Counted from the stretch's first letter, positions 46,333 through 56,516 are shown. The stretch is DNA of 64,000 nt from Planctomycetaceae bacterium (GCA_016794985.1 JAEUIQ010000106.1:1-64000), one strand, 5' to 3'. A program made the numbers and translations. Notes: generated from the letters alone by a model not told the origin.

Positions 46333-47505
46333 ATGGACCTCAACTTCGACTTTCTTTTCGAACGAGGTATGGTACTTTATGCAGGCGTACCATCACTTCG
46401 CACGAGAGATCATAACTTGTTATCCCAAAATTTTGCCTACGACGCGTTGTCCCAACACCGTGGAATCATTTTGTTGACCGACGGGTATTCGACGCCATTT
46501 TTGGCCAAGACTGCAATAAATTTACTGCGATATCGCGGACAAGATGTGGTGGCGGTGCTGGATTACGAGGCTGCTGGCAAATCGGCTCGCGATGTCCTAG
46601 GCACGGGTGGTGACGTGCCGGTCGTTGCAACCCTCGCCGATGTTCCAATGGCGGATGCTCTGTATGTCGGAATAGCCCCCCCCGGGGGCAAATTGCCCGC
46701 TTCATGGCAGCCCATCATTCTGCAAGCCATTGAACGAGGGCTTGATGTGGTGTCTGGATTGCACGACTTTCTGGAGTCCAATCCGGTTTACGTTGAGGCT
46801 GCCAAGCGTCATCAAGTTCGTTTGATCGATGTGCGAAAGAATTCTTACCGCGACATTGCCTCGGGACATGGTCTGTCGGCGAGCTGCATTAGAATTCACA
46901 CCGTGGGTCACGATTGCAGTTTGGGAAAAATGGTCACGTCGGTTGAAGTTCAGCAAGGACTGGTCCAAGCCGGTTATCGCGCGAACTTTCTGGCAACCGG
47001 TCAGACGGGGATCATGATTTCCGGTCGCGGCGTTCCGGTCGATTGCGTCATTGCTGATTTTGTTAATGGAGCGATCGAAAGATTGGTGGTTGCGGATCAG
47101 GACGCAGATTTTCAATTGATCGAAGGACAAGGCAGCATCACGCATCCGGCCTACTCGGCAGTGACTTTAGGCTTGTTGCATGGATGTGCTCCCGATGGCT
47201 TGATCTATTGTTACGAAGCCGGTCGAACCCATGTCAAAGGCCTGGACAACATTCCGTTACCGCCATTCGAAGCGCAGATTGAAATTCTCTTGAAAATTGC
47301 CAACCTCAGGCATCCCTGTCGGCTGATTGGCATCGCCGTGAACTCGCGAACTTTGGATCAGCAATCAGCTGCCAAAGAAGTTCAACAGGCAGAACAACGC
47401 TTCGGTTTGCCGGCCTGTGACGTGTATCGCGACGGACCGAAGAAGCTGGTTGAGGCCTCCATTCGTTTACGGAATGAATTGCTCCCCCTGCGGTCAACGC
47501 AGTGA
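46333..47505 (+). CDS. DUF1611 (DgcN-like) P-loop protein
   Basis: Protein of 390 residues. The N-terminal Rossmann-like part includes AVLDYEAAGKSARDVLG and YVGIAPPGGKLPASWQ, and the C-terminal P-loop has HDCSLGKMVTSVEV, both typical of DUF1611. A family member, DgcN, acts in D-glutamate catabolism with DgcA; here no such partner is present, so the function is tentative. An internal ATG at 46369 is an alternative start. The TGA stop lies inside the left terminal repeat of the dispersed element at 47493, so that element formed or lies at the 3' end. Confidence 0.8.
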   Translation: MDLNFDFLFERGMVLYAGVPSLRTRDHNLLSQNFAYDALSQHRGIILLTDGYSTPFLAKTAINLLRYRGQDVVAVLDYEAAGKSARDVLGTGGDVPVVATLADVPMADALYVGIAPPGGKLPASWQPIILQAIERGLDVVSGLHDFLESNPVYVEAAKRHQVRLIDVRKNSYRDIASGHGLSASCIRIHTVGHDCSLGKMVTSVEVQQGLVQAGYRANFLATGQTGIMISGRGVPVDCVIADFVNGAIERLVVADQDADFQLIEGQGSITHPAYSAVTLGLLHGCAPDGLIYCYEAGRTHVKGLDNIPLPPFEAQIEILLKIANLRHPCRLIGIAVNSRTLDQQSAAKEVQQAEQRFGLPACDVYRDGPKKLVEASIRLRNELLPLRSTQ

Positions 47506-47663
47506 AGCATTCTTCCTGGCGAAAACAGGCCCGAATCGGCCGCAACCATCCTAGTCGGTGTGCAAAAACCACCGGTTAGAGTAACGTCCGATCCAGAATA
47601 GCCCGGAAAGACCGACACCATTGCTGAGCGTAGGCATTCAAAAGTGCTGCACAACTTTGCCCG
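47493..47663 (-). repeat. MITE-like dispersed repeat, copy 2
   Basis: About 171 bp, in the opposite orientation to copy 1. Shared features are a left end (CAGTGAAGCATT), AGGCCCGAATCGGCC, CCACCGGTTAGAG and a right end near GTGCTGCACAACTTTGCCCG. The ends are an imperfect inverted repeat. It lies between convergent genes and includes the stop codon of the DUF1611 gene. Confidence 0.72.
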
Positions 47664-47831
47664 GCGGTCCAGCGTCGAAGCGCGGTGCCGTTCAACATCA
47701 CTGGATCAATGCTCGACACCTTACAAACACGTCATAGATTCTGAGAGTCGGTGTGATCTGGAAGCGGTTCTATCTTGGCGATCCGAACGAATTGATTTGA
47801 TTCCGACAGGTTGCACAGATAACTGCTGACT

Positions 47832-48950
47832 TCACGTAAAACGCTTGCCTTGCCAAGAATCACGACGAGAAAATTCTTGCTCGATCGCATTCAGAATGCC
47901 TGGCTTGTCTAAGGACCAAGTTGGTGCCAAAAAATAGTCGCTTGGGGCGTCGCCACTAATCCGCTCGACGATCATGTCCGGTGGCAGGCACTCGATAAAA
48001 TCAACAACCGTTTCGACATACTCGTCGCGTTCCATCAGACGCACATCGCCTTGTTCCCACATCATCGCCAACGGAGTCTTTTTTACGATGTAAAGATTAT
48101 GGATCTTGACCGCGTCGGCGCCCAAGCGAGCGACTTCACGAGCCGTTTCGACCATGTCCTCGCGCGATTCCGTCGGCAAGCTCAACATAATGTGTAAACA
48201 CACTTCGAATGGCAATTCGCGGCTGCGTTGAATCGCGTCAACGGTAGCGGCATGATCATGCCCACGATTCATCCAAGCCAACGATCGGTTGTGCATCGTT
48301 TGCATGCCATACTCGACTGAAAGCAGTGTCCGCTGAGCCAATTTCTCCAAGACGCGCAGGACTTCCTCTGGCACACAATCCGGTCGCGTTCCAATCGCCA
48401 TGCCGCAAACCTGTGGATGCATTAATGCTTGGTCGTACATCCATTCCAAATCTGGAACGTCAGCATAAGTGTTGGTTGCGGGTTGAAAATACGCAATGAA
48501 TTTGTCGACTTTGTAACGCAGTTTTAGCAATCGAATTCCCGCCTCGATCTGCTGCAAGATGTCGCGACGCGGCATTCTGCGCGATGGGCTAAAACTTCGA
48601 TTGTCGCAAAAGTTACAGCCGCCGTAGGCCACCGTTCCATCTACGTTGGGACAAGTCAGCCCCGCGTCGATGCTGACCTTCTGCACGCGCTGGCCATACA
48701 AGTTCTTTAAAAAATACCCCAATGAGAAGTAACGTAATCCGTCCATTCGCCATCGCGAGGCAATCTCTTGTCGCCGTTTTCGATAGGCAGCCCAATCCCA
48801 CAATTCCCGTGTGGGAACCATCGCAGCGACTCCCTGCGGTTCCAGTCGTTCGTGTGAGTCGGCATCAGGCATAATGAACCACTTTGGAATTGGGCGGCCA
48901 GCGGAACCAGTTTGACGTTGGCTCATGCACCACGTATCGTAAACAACCAT
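47832..48950 (-). CDS. Radical SAM protein, YhcC/TIGR01212-like
   Basis: Protein of 372 residues. The cluster motif is seen in LTCPNVDGTVAYGGCNFCDNRSF: Cys residues arranged CPN(10)CxxC, as in YhcC-type radical SAM proteins of unknown substrate. Downstream GTRPDCVPEEVL and EYGMQTMHNRSLAWMNRGHD match the family. It has an N-terminal extension of about 70 residues relative to E. coli YhcC. Starts at 48950, 48926 and 48872 cannot be distinguished, as none has a good ribosome binding site. The substrate is unknown. Confidence 0.85.
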   Translation of the reverse strand: MVVYDTWCMSQRQTGSAGRPIPKWFIMPDADSHERLEPQGVAAMVPTRELWDWAAYRKRRQEIASRWRMDGLRYFSLGYFLKNLYGQRVQKVSIDAGLTCPNVDGTVAYGGCNFCDNRSFSPSRRMPRRDILQQIEAGIRLLKLRYKVDKFIAYFQPATNTYADVPDLEWMYDQALMHPQVCGMAIGTRPDCVPEEVLRVLEKLAQRTLLSVEYGMQTMHNRSLAWMNRGHDHAATVDAIQRSRELPFEVCLHIMLSLPTESREDMVETAREVARLGADAVKIHNLYIVKKTPLAMMWEQGDVRLMERDEYVETVVDFIECLPPDMIVERISGDAPSDYFLAPTWSLDKPGILNAIEQEFSRRDSWQGKRFT

Positions 48951-48960
48951 GCCGAGTTAG

Positions 48961-49008
48961 CTGGCCCGCTCCACTTCTGGCCCGCTCCACTTCTGGCCCG
49001 CCCCACTT
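48961..49008. repeat. Three-copy 16-bp tandem repeat
   Basis: CTGGCCCGCTCCACTT is repeated three times in direct tandem, the third copy with one change. It is in the 219-bp gap between the divergent radical SAM and small membrane protein genes, so it may affect their promoters. Confidence 0.85.
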
Positions 49009-49169
49009 TTTGAGCGGCACGGAGCTAGCCGCCGGCAATTCCTGGTAAAATCGTCGGCTACCGCCTCGCCGCTCACTAAACAAGAAAACTTGCCATTTGC
49101 CTTGTTTCTCAGTTAAAGTGGCGGGGCCCAATTAGAATCCAACCATGTGATATTTCAAGGAGCCAGTGC

Positions 49170-49421
49170 ATGAATCGCGTGAAATTGCCGTCGGCAATCG
49201 AAACGAGCCGTCTAACGCTCGCGCGCATCGCCGCCGTCGTTGCGATCGCCGCCGTTTTGTTGGGTCTCGTGAGCCTGTTATTGACGAACGACCTCCCGGA
49301 GATTTCCCATCGATTGTGGGACGTAGCACTCGGCGCCACGATTCTTTCGGTCCTTGTCATTGTTATTGTTTACTGGCTCAAGCTGGAATCCGCACACAAC
49401 TCAGAAATCTCTGAGCCCTAA
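49170..49421 (+). CDS. Small membrane protein, two TM helices
   Basis: Protein of 83 residues with two hydrophobic segments (IAAVVAIAAVLLGLVSLLL and LGATILSVLVIVIVYWL) and a short polar loop, DLPEISHRLWD. AAGGAG is 7 nt before the ATG, a strong site. It is convergent with the glycosidase-like gene, whose stop overlaps its end by a few bases. Function is unknown. Confidence 0.75.
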   Translation: MNRVKLPSAIETSRLTLARIAAVVAIAAVLLGLVSLLLTNDLPEISHRLWDVALGATILSVLVIVIVYWLKLESAHNSEISEP

Positions 49422-51523
49422 TGTTCTACCACCTTGTAGGTCCCGTCTGGAAAGGCCGTGATGGACAATTTCTTCTGTCGGAAATGAATGTCTCGAACGG
49501 TCAATGAAGGCCATGAAGTAGGCAGTTTGGGATTCACTCGGTAGCCGGTGGCCGTCGGTTCGAAGCCCAAGAAACCATAGAGCATCACTTGGGGAACAAG
49601 CACGCTTTCGAAGAACTCGTGATCCAACCCCAATCCCCCAGCGGTTCCGCCACCTTGCAGCGTACCCCGACCGGGCTTGGCGTAATAAGCACGATAACCG
49701 CCCTCCGCCTCGACCTCGGCATACCATTCGAGGATCTTTTGAAGTCTAAGCCAAGCCGCATCAGGCCCTTGCCACTGCAGGCGCGCCATGACATCGAAAT
49801 AGCTGAACCCGAGTACTGCTCCGCCGTCTTGCACTTGGCCTCCCCATTCGATCGATTCGGGTGAGACCCACGCCCACATGTAGGTGTCGATGTTCCGCTT
49901 GGTTGTGGCACGCGGTGCGAATCGCCAATGATAGATGTCGGCGCCTTGCGATGTATCCTCCGCGACTAGTCGCTGGCCATCGAGCCACGAAAAGATTTCC
50001 GCAGCCTGGGATTCGCTAGCCAGACCGTAATAGATTGCTTCGAGATTGACAAACGTGAATCCAAAATCGTGCCTTTGACCCTGCCTGTCTTCCCAGCCAA
50101 TAAATCGACCTTTTTCGGCGTTCCAGAATCTTTTTTGAAACTCCTGTTGCAGTTCTGTGGCCAGGCCTCGCAATTCGTTAGCACTGAACTCTGTATTTAG
50201 ATGGGCCGACGGAGCGTCCTCATTCAATTCTGCTTTGGTGGTGGCCAACCATTCTGGATGTGCTTCGATCGCTGCCTCGAGTTCCGCAAATAGCCGCAAT
50301 GCATCGTAGGCATAAATTGTCGCCAAACCGTCATGGCCACCAAAAGGCAACAGATCCCAATAGTTATTGCCCACCCCCAGACCCGGACGCACCGACTTCA
50401 CCCCGTTCTCATACACGAGGCCGCTGCGTCCGTCGTGACCGACCCATGGAACAATCACATGCTTATGGTCCCGCAGGCCGAACTCCTGGATCATGAACCG
50501 CAATGCCGCTCTCATTCGCTGGATGTTAGCCCGCAAGAATTCCAAGTCACCCGTCCACTCCAAGTACTCCAAGCACGCTCGCAGATAACTCGAGTTCGTA
50601 ATCGGATGACGGCTATCAATCGCGGTGATCAAAGACTTGAGTGTCACTTCGACACCCGGCTCCGCTTCAATTTCGATTTGGTAACGAGTCAACAAACCCG
50701 AGTACTCAGGGTGTCGATAGGCCGGAATGTTTGCAAACCCCATTTCACCATTGTGACTTTCCGGTGAGAACTCCATCACTCGTCTGTCGTTCCATTCGGT
50801 TTCGCCATCGAGTTGCCACCGCAATCGCCCCCGTGCTTCTGTTGGCCAACGCGATGTCGCCAACTCCAATCGAACGAAAGGTGCCACAATTGTCCCACAT
50901 TGAAACCTTGGCGTTTCGATTTTCGCTTTCGGTGCAGTCAGTTTCAAACGCAAGCCAGTTTCTGGATCGATCGACAAGACCTCGGCGCCGGCGATGCTCC
51001 ATCCGTCCAGATTCGTAATCGCTTGGGTCCCAAAGTGGTGAACCGCCCAGTGGTCTCCAATCATCGAGAAGTGAAATCCAACCCCTGTGCTTTGTTGCCA
51101 CGCAGGGAATGGCCACCCGTCACTGTGCGCCATCCCACGATGTTGTTGCATCGCAACATAGCCTTCCGAGTCAATTCTTCGATCGAGCAATGACCGACGA
51201 TACCTGCTAATCGCCGTTGCTCCGGTCCAAAGACTGGCATGTGGTAACCAACGGTCCCATAATGTGCAATCTGAAAACGAGCTTTCTTGATGCTTGGTGT
51301 GCATCCTCTCCAACAACGCCATCTCTCGCTCAAACCCAGGCACCTCATAGAGCCTCTGCACCTCGGCGTTGTGCTCTTGCAGCTTGACCTCGCTTTGAGC
51401 ACTGGCGACCCCGCCAAAACCTGCTCCAGCAATCTTCAGGGCGCCTAGTGTGACACTCAAACGTGCCGCCATTATCCACCAACGGCACGTCACAACGATC
51501 CAACGAACATTCTCGGGCTTCAT
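49418..51523 (-). CDS. Secreted six-hairpin glycosidase-like protein
   Basis: Protein of 701 residues with a signal peptide (MAARLSVTLGALKIAGAGFG, cut near ASA). The centre and C-terminus have (alpha/alpha)6 toroid features: RACLEYLEWTGDLEFLRANI, VGNNYWDLLPFGGHDG and NIDTYMWAWVSPESIEWGGQ, with an acidic pair plausible for catalysis. These recall GH65/GH78/amylo-glucosidase-type six-hairpin enzymes. The exact family and substrate are not clear. The ATG at 51523 is chosen over a TTG two codons earlier. It may degrade or debranch a polysaccharide in the periplasm or outside. Confidence 0.8.
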   Translation of the reverse strand: MKPENVRWIVVTCRWWIMAARLSVTLGALKIAGAGFGGVASAQSEVKLQEHNAEVQRLYEVPGFEREMALLERMHTKHQESSFSDCTLWDRWLPHASLWTGATAISRYRRSLLDRRIDSEGYVAMQQHRGMAHSDGWPFPAWQQSTGVGFHFSMIGDHWAVHHFGTQAITNLDGWSIAGAEVLSIDPETGLRLKLTAPKAKIETPRFQCGTIVAPFVRLELATSRWPTEARGRLRWQLDGETEWNDRRVMEFSPESHNGEMGFANIPAYRHPEYSGLLTRYQIEIEAEPGVEVTLKSLITAIDSRHPITNSSYLRACLEYLEWTGDLEFLRANIQRMRAALRFMIQEFGLRDHKHVIVPWVGHDGRSGLVYENGVKSVRPGLGVGNNYWDLLPFGGHDGLATIYAYDALRLFAELEAAIEAHPEWLATTKAELNEDAPSAHLNTEFSANELRGLATELQQEFQKRFWNAEKGRFIGWEDRQGQRHDFGFTFVNLEAIYYGLASESQAAEIFSWLDGQRLVAEDTSQGADIYHWRFAPRATTKRNIDTYMWAWVSPESIEWGGQVQDGGAVLGFSYFDVMARLQWQGPDAAWLRLQKILEWYAEVEAEGGYRAYYAKPGRGTLQGGGTAGGLGLDHEFFESVLVPQVMLYGFLGFEPTATGYRVNPKLPTSWPSLTVRDIHFRQKKLSITAFPDGTYKVVEH

Positions 51524-51720
51524 TTGCAAGTCTCACTTAAATCGCGATCGCACAGTCAAACGGGCCAACAGCGACTCCGTTTCAATACCTCCAGGCTCGC
51601 TTCGCGCCCTTCGCCAAACCGAAAAAACGGCAGCAGTTGGATAGAGCCTGTACCGGATCGGCTCACAATCATTATTCCTTGAAAGGCATGGTGTTCACCC
51701 AGCGAGATTCTCGTTACGAG

Positions 51721-54700
51721 TTACATGTCCAGCGACTGAACCGAAAACAGCTCACGATCCAGTTCGCGCTCGGCCAATTCGATCAAGCGATGGTGATGGG
51801 TAAAGAACAAAACCTGCGTCCGACGCGATAGCTCAGCCAGAACACGTAAAGCCGCAACCGATCGGCGATCGTCGAAAGTTATCAATAAATCGTCCACCAA
51901 CAACGGAACGGGAGCATGTTGTTCAAGGAACCCCTCCAAGAGGGCAATCCGAAAGGCTAAGTAAAGTTGGTCGCAAGTCCCTTCGCTCATGCCACTCGTG
52001 GGCACGAGCGTCTCGCCGTCCGCCCGAACTCCTAAGACTTGTAAGCATCCATTGTCTTCCATTTCTAGGTGAAGCTTCGCAAACGAACCCAACGTCAGCT
52101 CCGCAAACAACTGTCCTGCTCGCTCTAAAATTCCGCCTTGGTTCGCTTGACGATAACGATCAATCACTCGACCCAGAATCCCAGCCGCCAACTTAAGTGA
52201 AATGAATTGTTGGGCATGATGTTGAATCGCCGCCAGATGATGGACGATATCTTCCTGGGCCTGCGCTGCACGCGAGTTCCCATCCAACGTCTCCAATTCT
52301 CGTCTTAACCGTCCAATGAACTCCAGCTGTCGCGCGCGTTGTGCTTCGGATTCTTGAAGCCTTTCCTTTAGCTGCGAAATCTGCCAAGAAACTTCGTCGA
52401 AATCTAGCTTCGCAACCTCGTCCACAAAAGTCTCGTACGCTTGATCTTCCGCAAGCTCCCGCAACTGCCGCTGCAACTCTGTTGATTCTCGTTCGCATTC
52501 CGCTCGCTGCAATCCATCACGCTCGACTTGCTCCAACTCTTCGACTGATTGGCAATTCGCCAATTGACAAAGTTCTTCAATCTCGTGTTCCCAACTGCGT
52601 TGGGCGGTGGCCTGTTTTGTTAACTCCTCTTCTTCTTCGGCCAAGCGAATTTCCCATTCCACTTTTCGCCCCGAATCCAATTCCGCCTTTGCCGTTTCCT
52701 CAAACAGCCGACTGATAACTTGGTCAGACCGCAGGTCGCTGACCACTTGGAGCGAACGTTGCAATGCTGCCACTTCGGTGTCGAAAGTCTGTTGATCGCG
52801 ATCGATGCCCGCAATTCGTTGCCGAAATTGGGTCGCCTCTTTGCCCAACGATTGCAGGCGATCAAATGTCTCAATCATCACGTGCACGTCACGCGGCATC
52901 AGCTCCTGGCGTAACCCAGCACCACTGAGAAGTTGGCTCCAATGGGCTTGCCAGCTCGATTGGGCCGCCGTCGTGGCCCGCAACTGCTGCCGATGTTCTT
53001 CCAGTGCCGAATTCAAATCGAGAACTCGCTGCCGCGCCTGATCTCTTTGTTGTTGGCGTGCTCGTTGGCTTTGAATCTGTTTTTCGCACTGTTTAACAAT
53101 CTCCTCCAGCGACATCGACGTGACAGATTCGGGCAGCTCGAACAGCTCAGCTAACTTGAGGGCCGTTTGCTTTGCGCGTCGGGCTTCCTTCGACAACCGT
53201 TCGGCGGTCGCCAACGCCTGCCGTTCGGCACTCCATTGCTCTCGCAGTTCACTCACTTTCCGCAACCAACTGAGCATCTCGCGAGGAGTCAAGGGTTCAA
53301 TACCACATTCCGACCACATGAGCTTCCATTGGACTCGCCACTCTTCAAGCTGTCGTAGATTGCCATCACGCTCCTCTTCCAAGCGTCGCTCTTCTTCGAG
53401 CGCCAACTCATGATCGGCCATCCATTGAGCCACTTGAGCCACGCGACTCGCCTCGCGTCGCAAACGGTCTGCCAAGGCATCCGCGGCCAAAGTCGTATTC
53501 CAAAATTCTGTAGCAGCCAGTTCCATTCCCGTAGTGCTTGTTGACAATCCCAACTCCGCGGCGTCTTCCAAATCGCTGTCAGTCGCTTGAAGGACGAAGC
53601 GCGCCGAAATTGCCTGCCACAGCTGGTTTCGTCGCTGGCGAGCTGCATCCAACTCCGCCTCCGTCGGTACCTGAACCGTACGCTGTAGAACATTCAGTTT
53701 ATGCTCCACGTCACGACGCTGTTGCCTCACACGTTGGATCCCTGCCTCAGTGACACCGGCCGCGGTCTCGAGTTGCACCAGCTGCTGGGCATGCTTCTCA
53801 ACGGTCTCTGGCAAAGGGACCGACCATGCTGCGAGCTCTTCAACTGTCTGTGGACGCATCGGCAATGCATGCAACAAGTCATGACTGCGGGCCCGCATCT
53901 CTTCGTGTTTCTGATTCGCCTCACCGAGTTGCCGCTCCAGTTCCACGTTCTTCAAGAGCGGTCGTAGCAGCACCTGCCATTCGTCCAAGTCAACTCGTTG
54001 ATCCGACAAGTCGCCGTCTTCGTCGATCCTCGCCAACTCCCGTTCCATTCGCGCGACGTTGGCCGACGTCATTGCTTGCCGCTCCGAAACGGCCGCAAAT
54101 TCCTCAGCCAACTCTTGCAATCGACTTCGCAGCCGAACGCCCAAACTCACTTCGGCAGCGGAATCATGCGCGAATTCGCGCCAGTCTTGCTGACACTGTT
54201 CCAATTGTGATTCGGTCACGCGAAGTTCGGCAATCAAGCGAACTCGATCTTGCGAGGCCTTTTGAAGACTGCCCAGCTTCGTGTGCAAAGCGAGAATCAC
54301 GGACTTCATTTGCAGCAGCACTTCTGGAACGTTGATACCAGCCAATTTCTCCTTCAAACTCGTGATTCGCAGCGCGACATCATTTTTCGCCCGAATCGCA
54401 TTGGACAAATGGGCCATCGCTTGAATTCGTCGATTCGGAAAGTCTTGTGGCAGCCGAGGAGCATTCGCCAAGCTCTCGAGCATCGTCTGGGACCTTCGAA
54501 AACGAAGCAACAATGGAATTGCTTGCTGTTGGCGTTCAAGCTTCCGAAGTTCACGTCGTAGCTCACGGACCGACTCGCTCAGTTCGGCGTCATTCGCCCG
54601 AGCTTGTTCCAATTGGTTTTCCAGATCAGCCCAAACGTTCGCTGACAACAGCAGCGATTTCTGGGCAGCTTTGGTGTCCGCCAGTTCGCGCAGCAATTCG

Positions 54701-55248
54701 TTGATCTTGGGATTGGCCCCCGCTGGAAGAAACAACTCGCGACAACGGTTCTGCAAACGGTTCTGAATATTGCGAATGTCCGCAATCCCGGCCCCCGCCG
54801 AAAACAGAATGTCGCCCAATTCCGTGCCACCTGCCAAAGCCTGACCACCCTGAACCAGTTCTTGATGGTCCAAGCTGAATCGCTGATGGAACGTATTCGC
54901 GTCCACGCTTCCTAGGAACGGTGATAGTCGGTCCTCAGATAGTGTTGCTTGGTCATCAAACGATCTCAAAGTGTCCTTTCGCCCCTTTTTCCTCAGAAAT
55001 TCCAGCGTCTCGCCATGAACACTCAAGAGCTTGCCGCCGACTCGCAGTTTGTTCGAGGCATGGCGGAAATTGTCTGCAGACTTGTGGGGGATCCCAAATA
55101 ACCATTGACCGACCGCACGTCGACAACTACTTTTCCCAGCCTCGTTGTGACCGAATATCAGATGAAGCCCAGGTCGCGGTCGTTCGAAACTCAAGCTTCG
55201 TCCGTCGAAGGGGCCAAAAGCAATAAGATCAAGTCGCAGAATGTTCAT
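51721..55248 (-). CDS. YhaN/SbcC-like AAA ATPase
   Basis: Protein of 1,175 residues. Walker A FGHNEAGKSS (32-41) follows an N-terminal strand LRLDLIAFGPFD. Long coiled coils fill the middle. Near the C-terminus are the ABC signature TSGMSEGTCDQLYLAFRIAL (about 1084-1103), Walker B PLLVDDLLITFDD (1115-1127) and the H-loop FFTHHH. This is the SMC/Rad50-SbcC architecture in its YhaN form. It would act with the metallophosphoesterase encoded upstream in processing DNA ends or hairpins. Its ATG overlaps the stop of that gene as ATGA (55245-55248). Confidence 0.92.
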   Translation of the reverse strand: MNILRLDLIAFGPFDGRSLSFERPRPGLHLIFGHNEAGKSSCRRAVGQWLFGIPHKSADNFRHASNKLRVGGKLLSVHGETLEFLRKKGRKDTLRSFDDQATLSEDRLSPFLGSVDANTFHQRFSLDHQELVQGGQALAGGTELGDILFSAGAGIADIRNIQNRLQNRCRELFLPAGANPKINELLRELADTKAAQKSLLLSANVWADLENQLEQARANDAELSESVRELRRELRKLERQQQAIPLLLRFRRSQTMLESLANAPRLPQDFPNRRIQAMAHLSNAIRAKNDVALRITSLKEKLAGINVPEVLLQMKSVILALHTKLGSLQKASQDRVRLIAELRVTESQLEQCQQDWREFAHDSAAEVSLGVRLRSRLQELAEEFAAVSERQAMTSANVARMERELARIDEDGDLSDQRVDLDEWQVLLRPLLKNVELERQLGEANQKHEEMRARSHDLLHALPMRPQTVEELAAWSVPLPETVEKHAQQLVQLETAAGVTEAGIQRVRQQRRDVEHKLNVLQRTVQVPTEAELDAARQRRNQLWQAISARFVLQATDSDLEDAAELGLSTSTTGMELAATEFWNTTLAADALADRLRREASRVAQVAQWMADHELALEEERRLEEERDGNLRQLEEWRVQWKLMWSECGIEPLTPREMLSWLRKVSELREQWSAERQALATAERLSKEARRAKQTALKLAELFELPESVTSMSLEEIVKQCEKQIQSQRARQQQRDQARQRVLDLNSALEEHRQQLRATTAAQSSWQAHWSQLLSGAGLRQELMPRDVHVMIETFDRLQSLGKEATQFRQRIAGIDRDQQTFDTEVAALQRSLQVVSDLRSDQVISRLFEETAKAELDSGRKVEWEIRLAEEEEELTKQATAQRSWEHEIEELCQLANCQSVEELEQVERDGLQRAECERESTELQRQLRELAEDQAYETFVDEVAKLDFDEVSWQISQLKERLQESEAQRARQLEFIGRLRRELETLDGNSRAAQAQEDIVHHLAAIQHHAQQFISLKLAAGILGRVIDRYRQANQGGILERAGQLFAELTLGSFAKLHLEMEDNGCLQVLGVRADGETLVPTSGMSEGTCDQLYLAFRIALLEGFLEQHAPVPLLVDDLLITFDDRRSVAALRVLAELSRRTQVLFFTHHHRLIELAERELDRELFSVQSLDM

Positions 55249-56510
55249 TCGGATTTCTGCACTCCGAGGTGCTGCATGATGATTGCCTCAGCACTTTCGA
55301 GCCAATTCCTAACCAAGGGATTGGTCGTGTTCGTCAGGTCACCCAATTCGTAGGTCAATTCAAAGGGTAGCTTTCGCTTGAGGTCACTTAATTCCGACAA
55401 AAGCAAGGCCAATTCGGTAGGATCCTCGCGCAACAGTTCCACGAAATTATGGACGTCATCAATCGGTCCATCGCCGGACCCAAGTCTTGATCCCACTGGC
55501 TCGGTCAGGAACTTAATCTTTTCGATCCAGACTTCATCCAGGGCCAATTCCATCGCAGCGGCCCGAAACTCATGAGTCACTCGTTCCGACTCGGCATGCA
55601 ATTGAGCATGAAAAACGCAAGTGCCGAGAACCTCGATTCGAACCGCTAATGGATAACCTGGGTGTAGTTTTCTGGCTCGTGCCAATTGCTCGCGAAACTC
55701 GTTCCACAAATCTGCTAACGACTGCAAGCGACTGGTATCGATGCGGCAGACCGTCCAGCGGAACACATCCAACGTCTCAAATTTCAAATTTGCCCTGCCC
55801 TGCTCGTCCACCGTCACGAGATAACAGCCCTTGGCGTCAAGTTCTCGGCTATGACGTCCTTGCGTATTCCCGCTGTAGACAACCCACGGTTCCTCGCAAA
55901 TGACCTGCCGACAATGAATATGACCCAAGGCCCAATATTGGTAGTTTTTGGACTTCAAATCATCAAGTGAACAGGGTGCATAGGGATCGTGCCCCGTCGT
56001 ACCCACCAGCGAAGAATGCAAGACCCCAATATTGAATCGCCCGACTTGGGCCGCCGGATAACCGAGGGCCAAGTTTTCGGTTTCGGCGGGTTCCGCATAG
56101 GATCGACCATGAATGGCCACCCCCAGTTTCGCAAACAAAGGATGGGACGCCGTCACGGCACTCTCGGACGACAGGCACTCCACATTATCCGGCAGCTTGA
56201 GTGTCTTGGTCATTCGATTAGCGGCATCGTGGTTACCTGCAATCATGACCACAGGAATCGCTGCCGCACGAAGCCGACTCATTTGGTTGACGAAAAATAG
56301 ACCAGTATGATGATCCTTCCAATCTCCATCGTAGACATCGCCCGCAATGATGACAAAGTCAACGCTTTGTTCCACAGCCAATTGGACTAGATTCTCTAAG
56401 GCTCGGCGAGTCGCGCAGCGAATGGCCGCCACTGGCGCGCCTGGGTATCGCTCCAGTCCCAATAAAGGGCTGTCTAAATGCAGATCGGCGGCGTGAATAA
56501 ACTTAAACAT
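55245..56510 (-). CDS. YhaO/SbcD-like metallophosphoesterase
   Basis: Protein of 421 residues. Phosphoesterase motifs are DLHLDS (Asp9, His11), GDVYDGD, AGNHDAANR, VLHSSL and GHIHC. These are the two-metal site of Mre11/SbcD-type nucleases. The extended C-terminal part is typical of YhaO. The gene product should form the nuclease partner of the YhaN-like ATPase, whose gene overlaps it by four bases. Likely role: double-strand break or hairpin repair. Confidence 0.92.
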   Translation of the reverse strand: MFKFIHAADLHLDSPLLGLERYPGAPVAAIRCATRRALENLVQLAVEQSVDFVIIAGDVYDGDWKDHHTGLFFVNQMSRLRAAAIPVVMIAGNHDAANRMTKTLKLPDNVECLSSESAVTASHPLFAKLGVAIHGRSYAEPAETENLALGYPAAQVGRFNIGVLHSSLVGTTGHDPYAPCSLDDLKSKNYQYWALGHIHCRQVICEEPWVVYSGNTQGRHSRELDAKGCYLVTVDEQGRANLKFETLDVFRWTVCRIDTSRLQSLADLWNEFREQLARARKLHPGYPLAVRIEVLGTCVFHAQLHAESERVTHEFRAAAMELALDEVWIEKIKFLTEPVGSRLGSGDGPIDDVHNFVELLREDPTELALLLSELSDLKRKLPFELTYELGDLTNTTNPLVRNWLESAEAIIMQHLGVQKSE

Positions 56511-56516
56511 CGCCGC

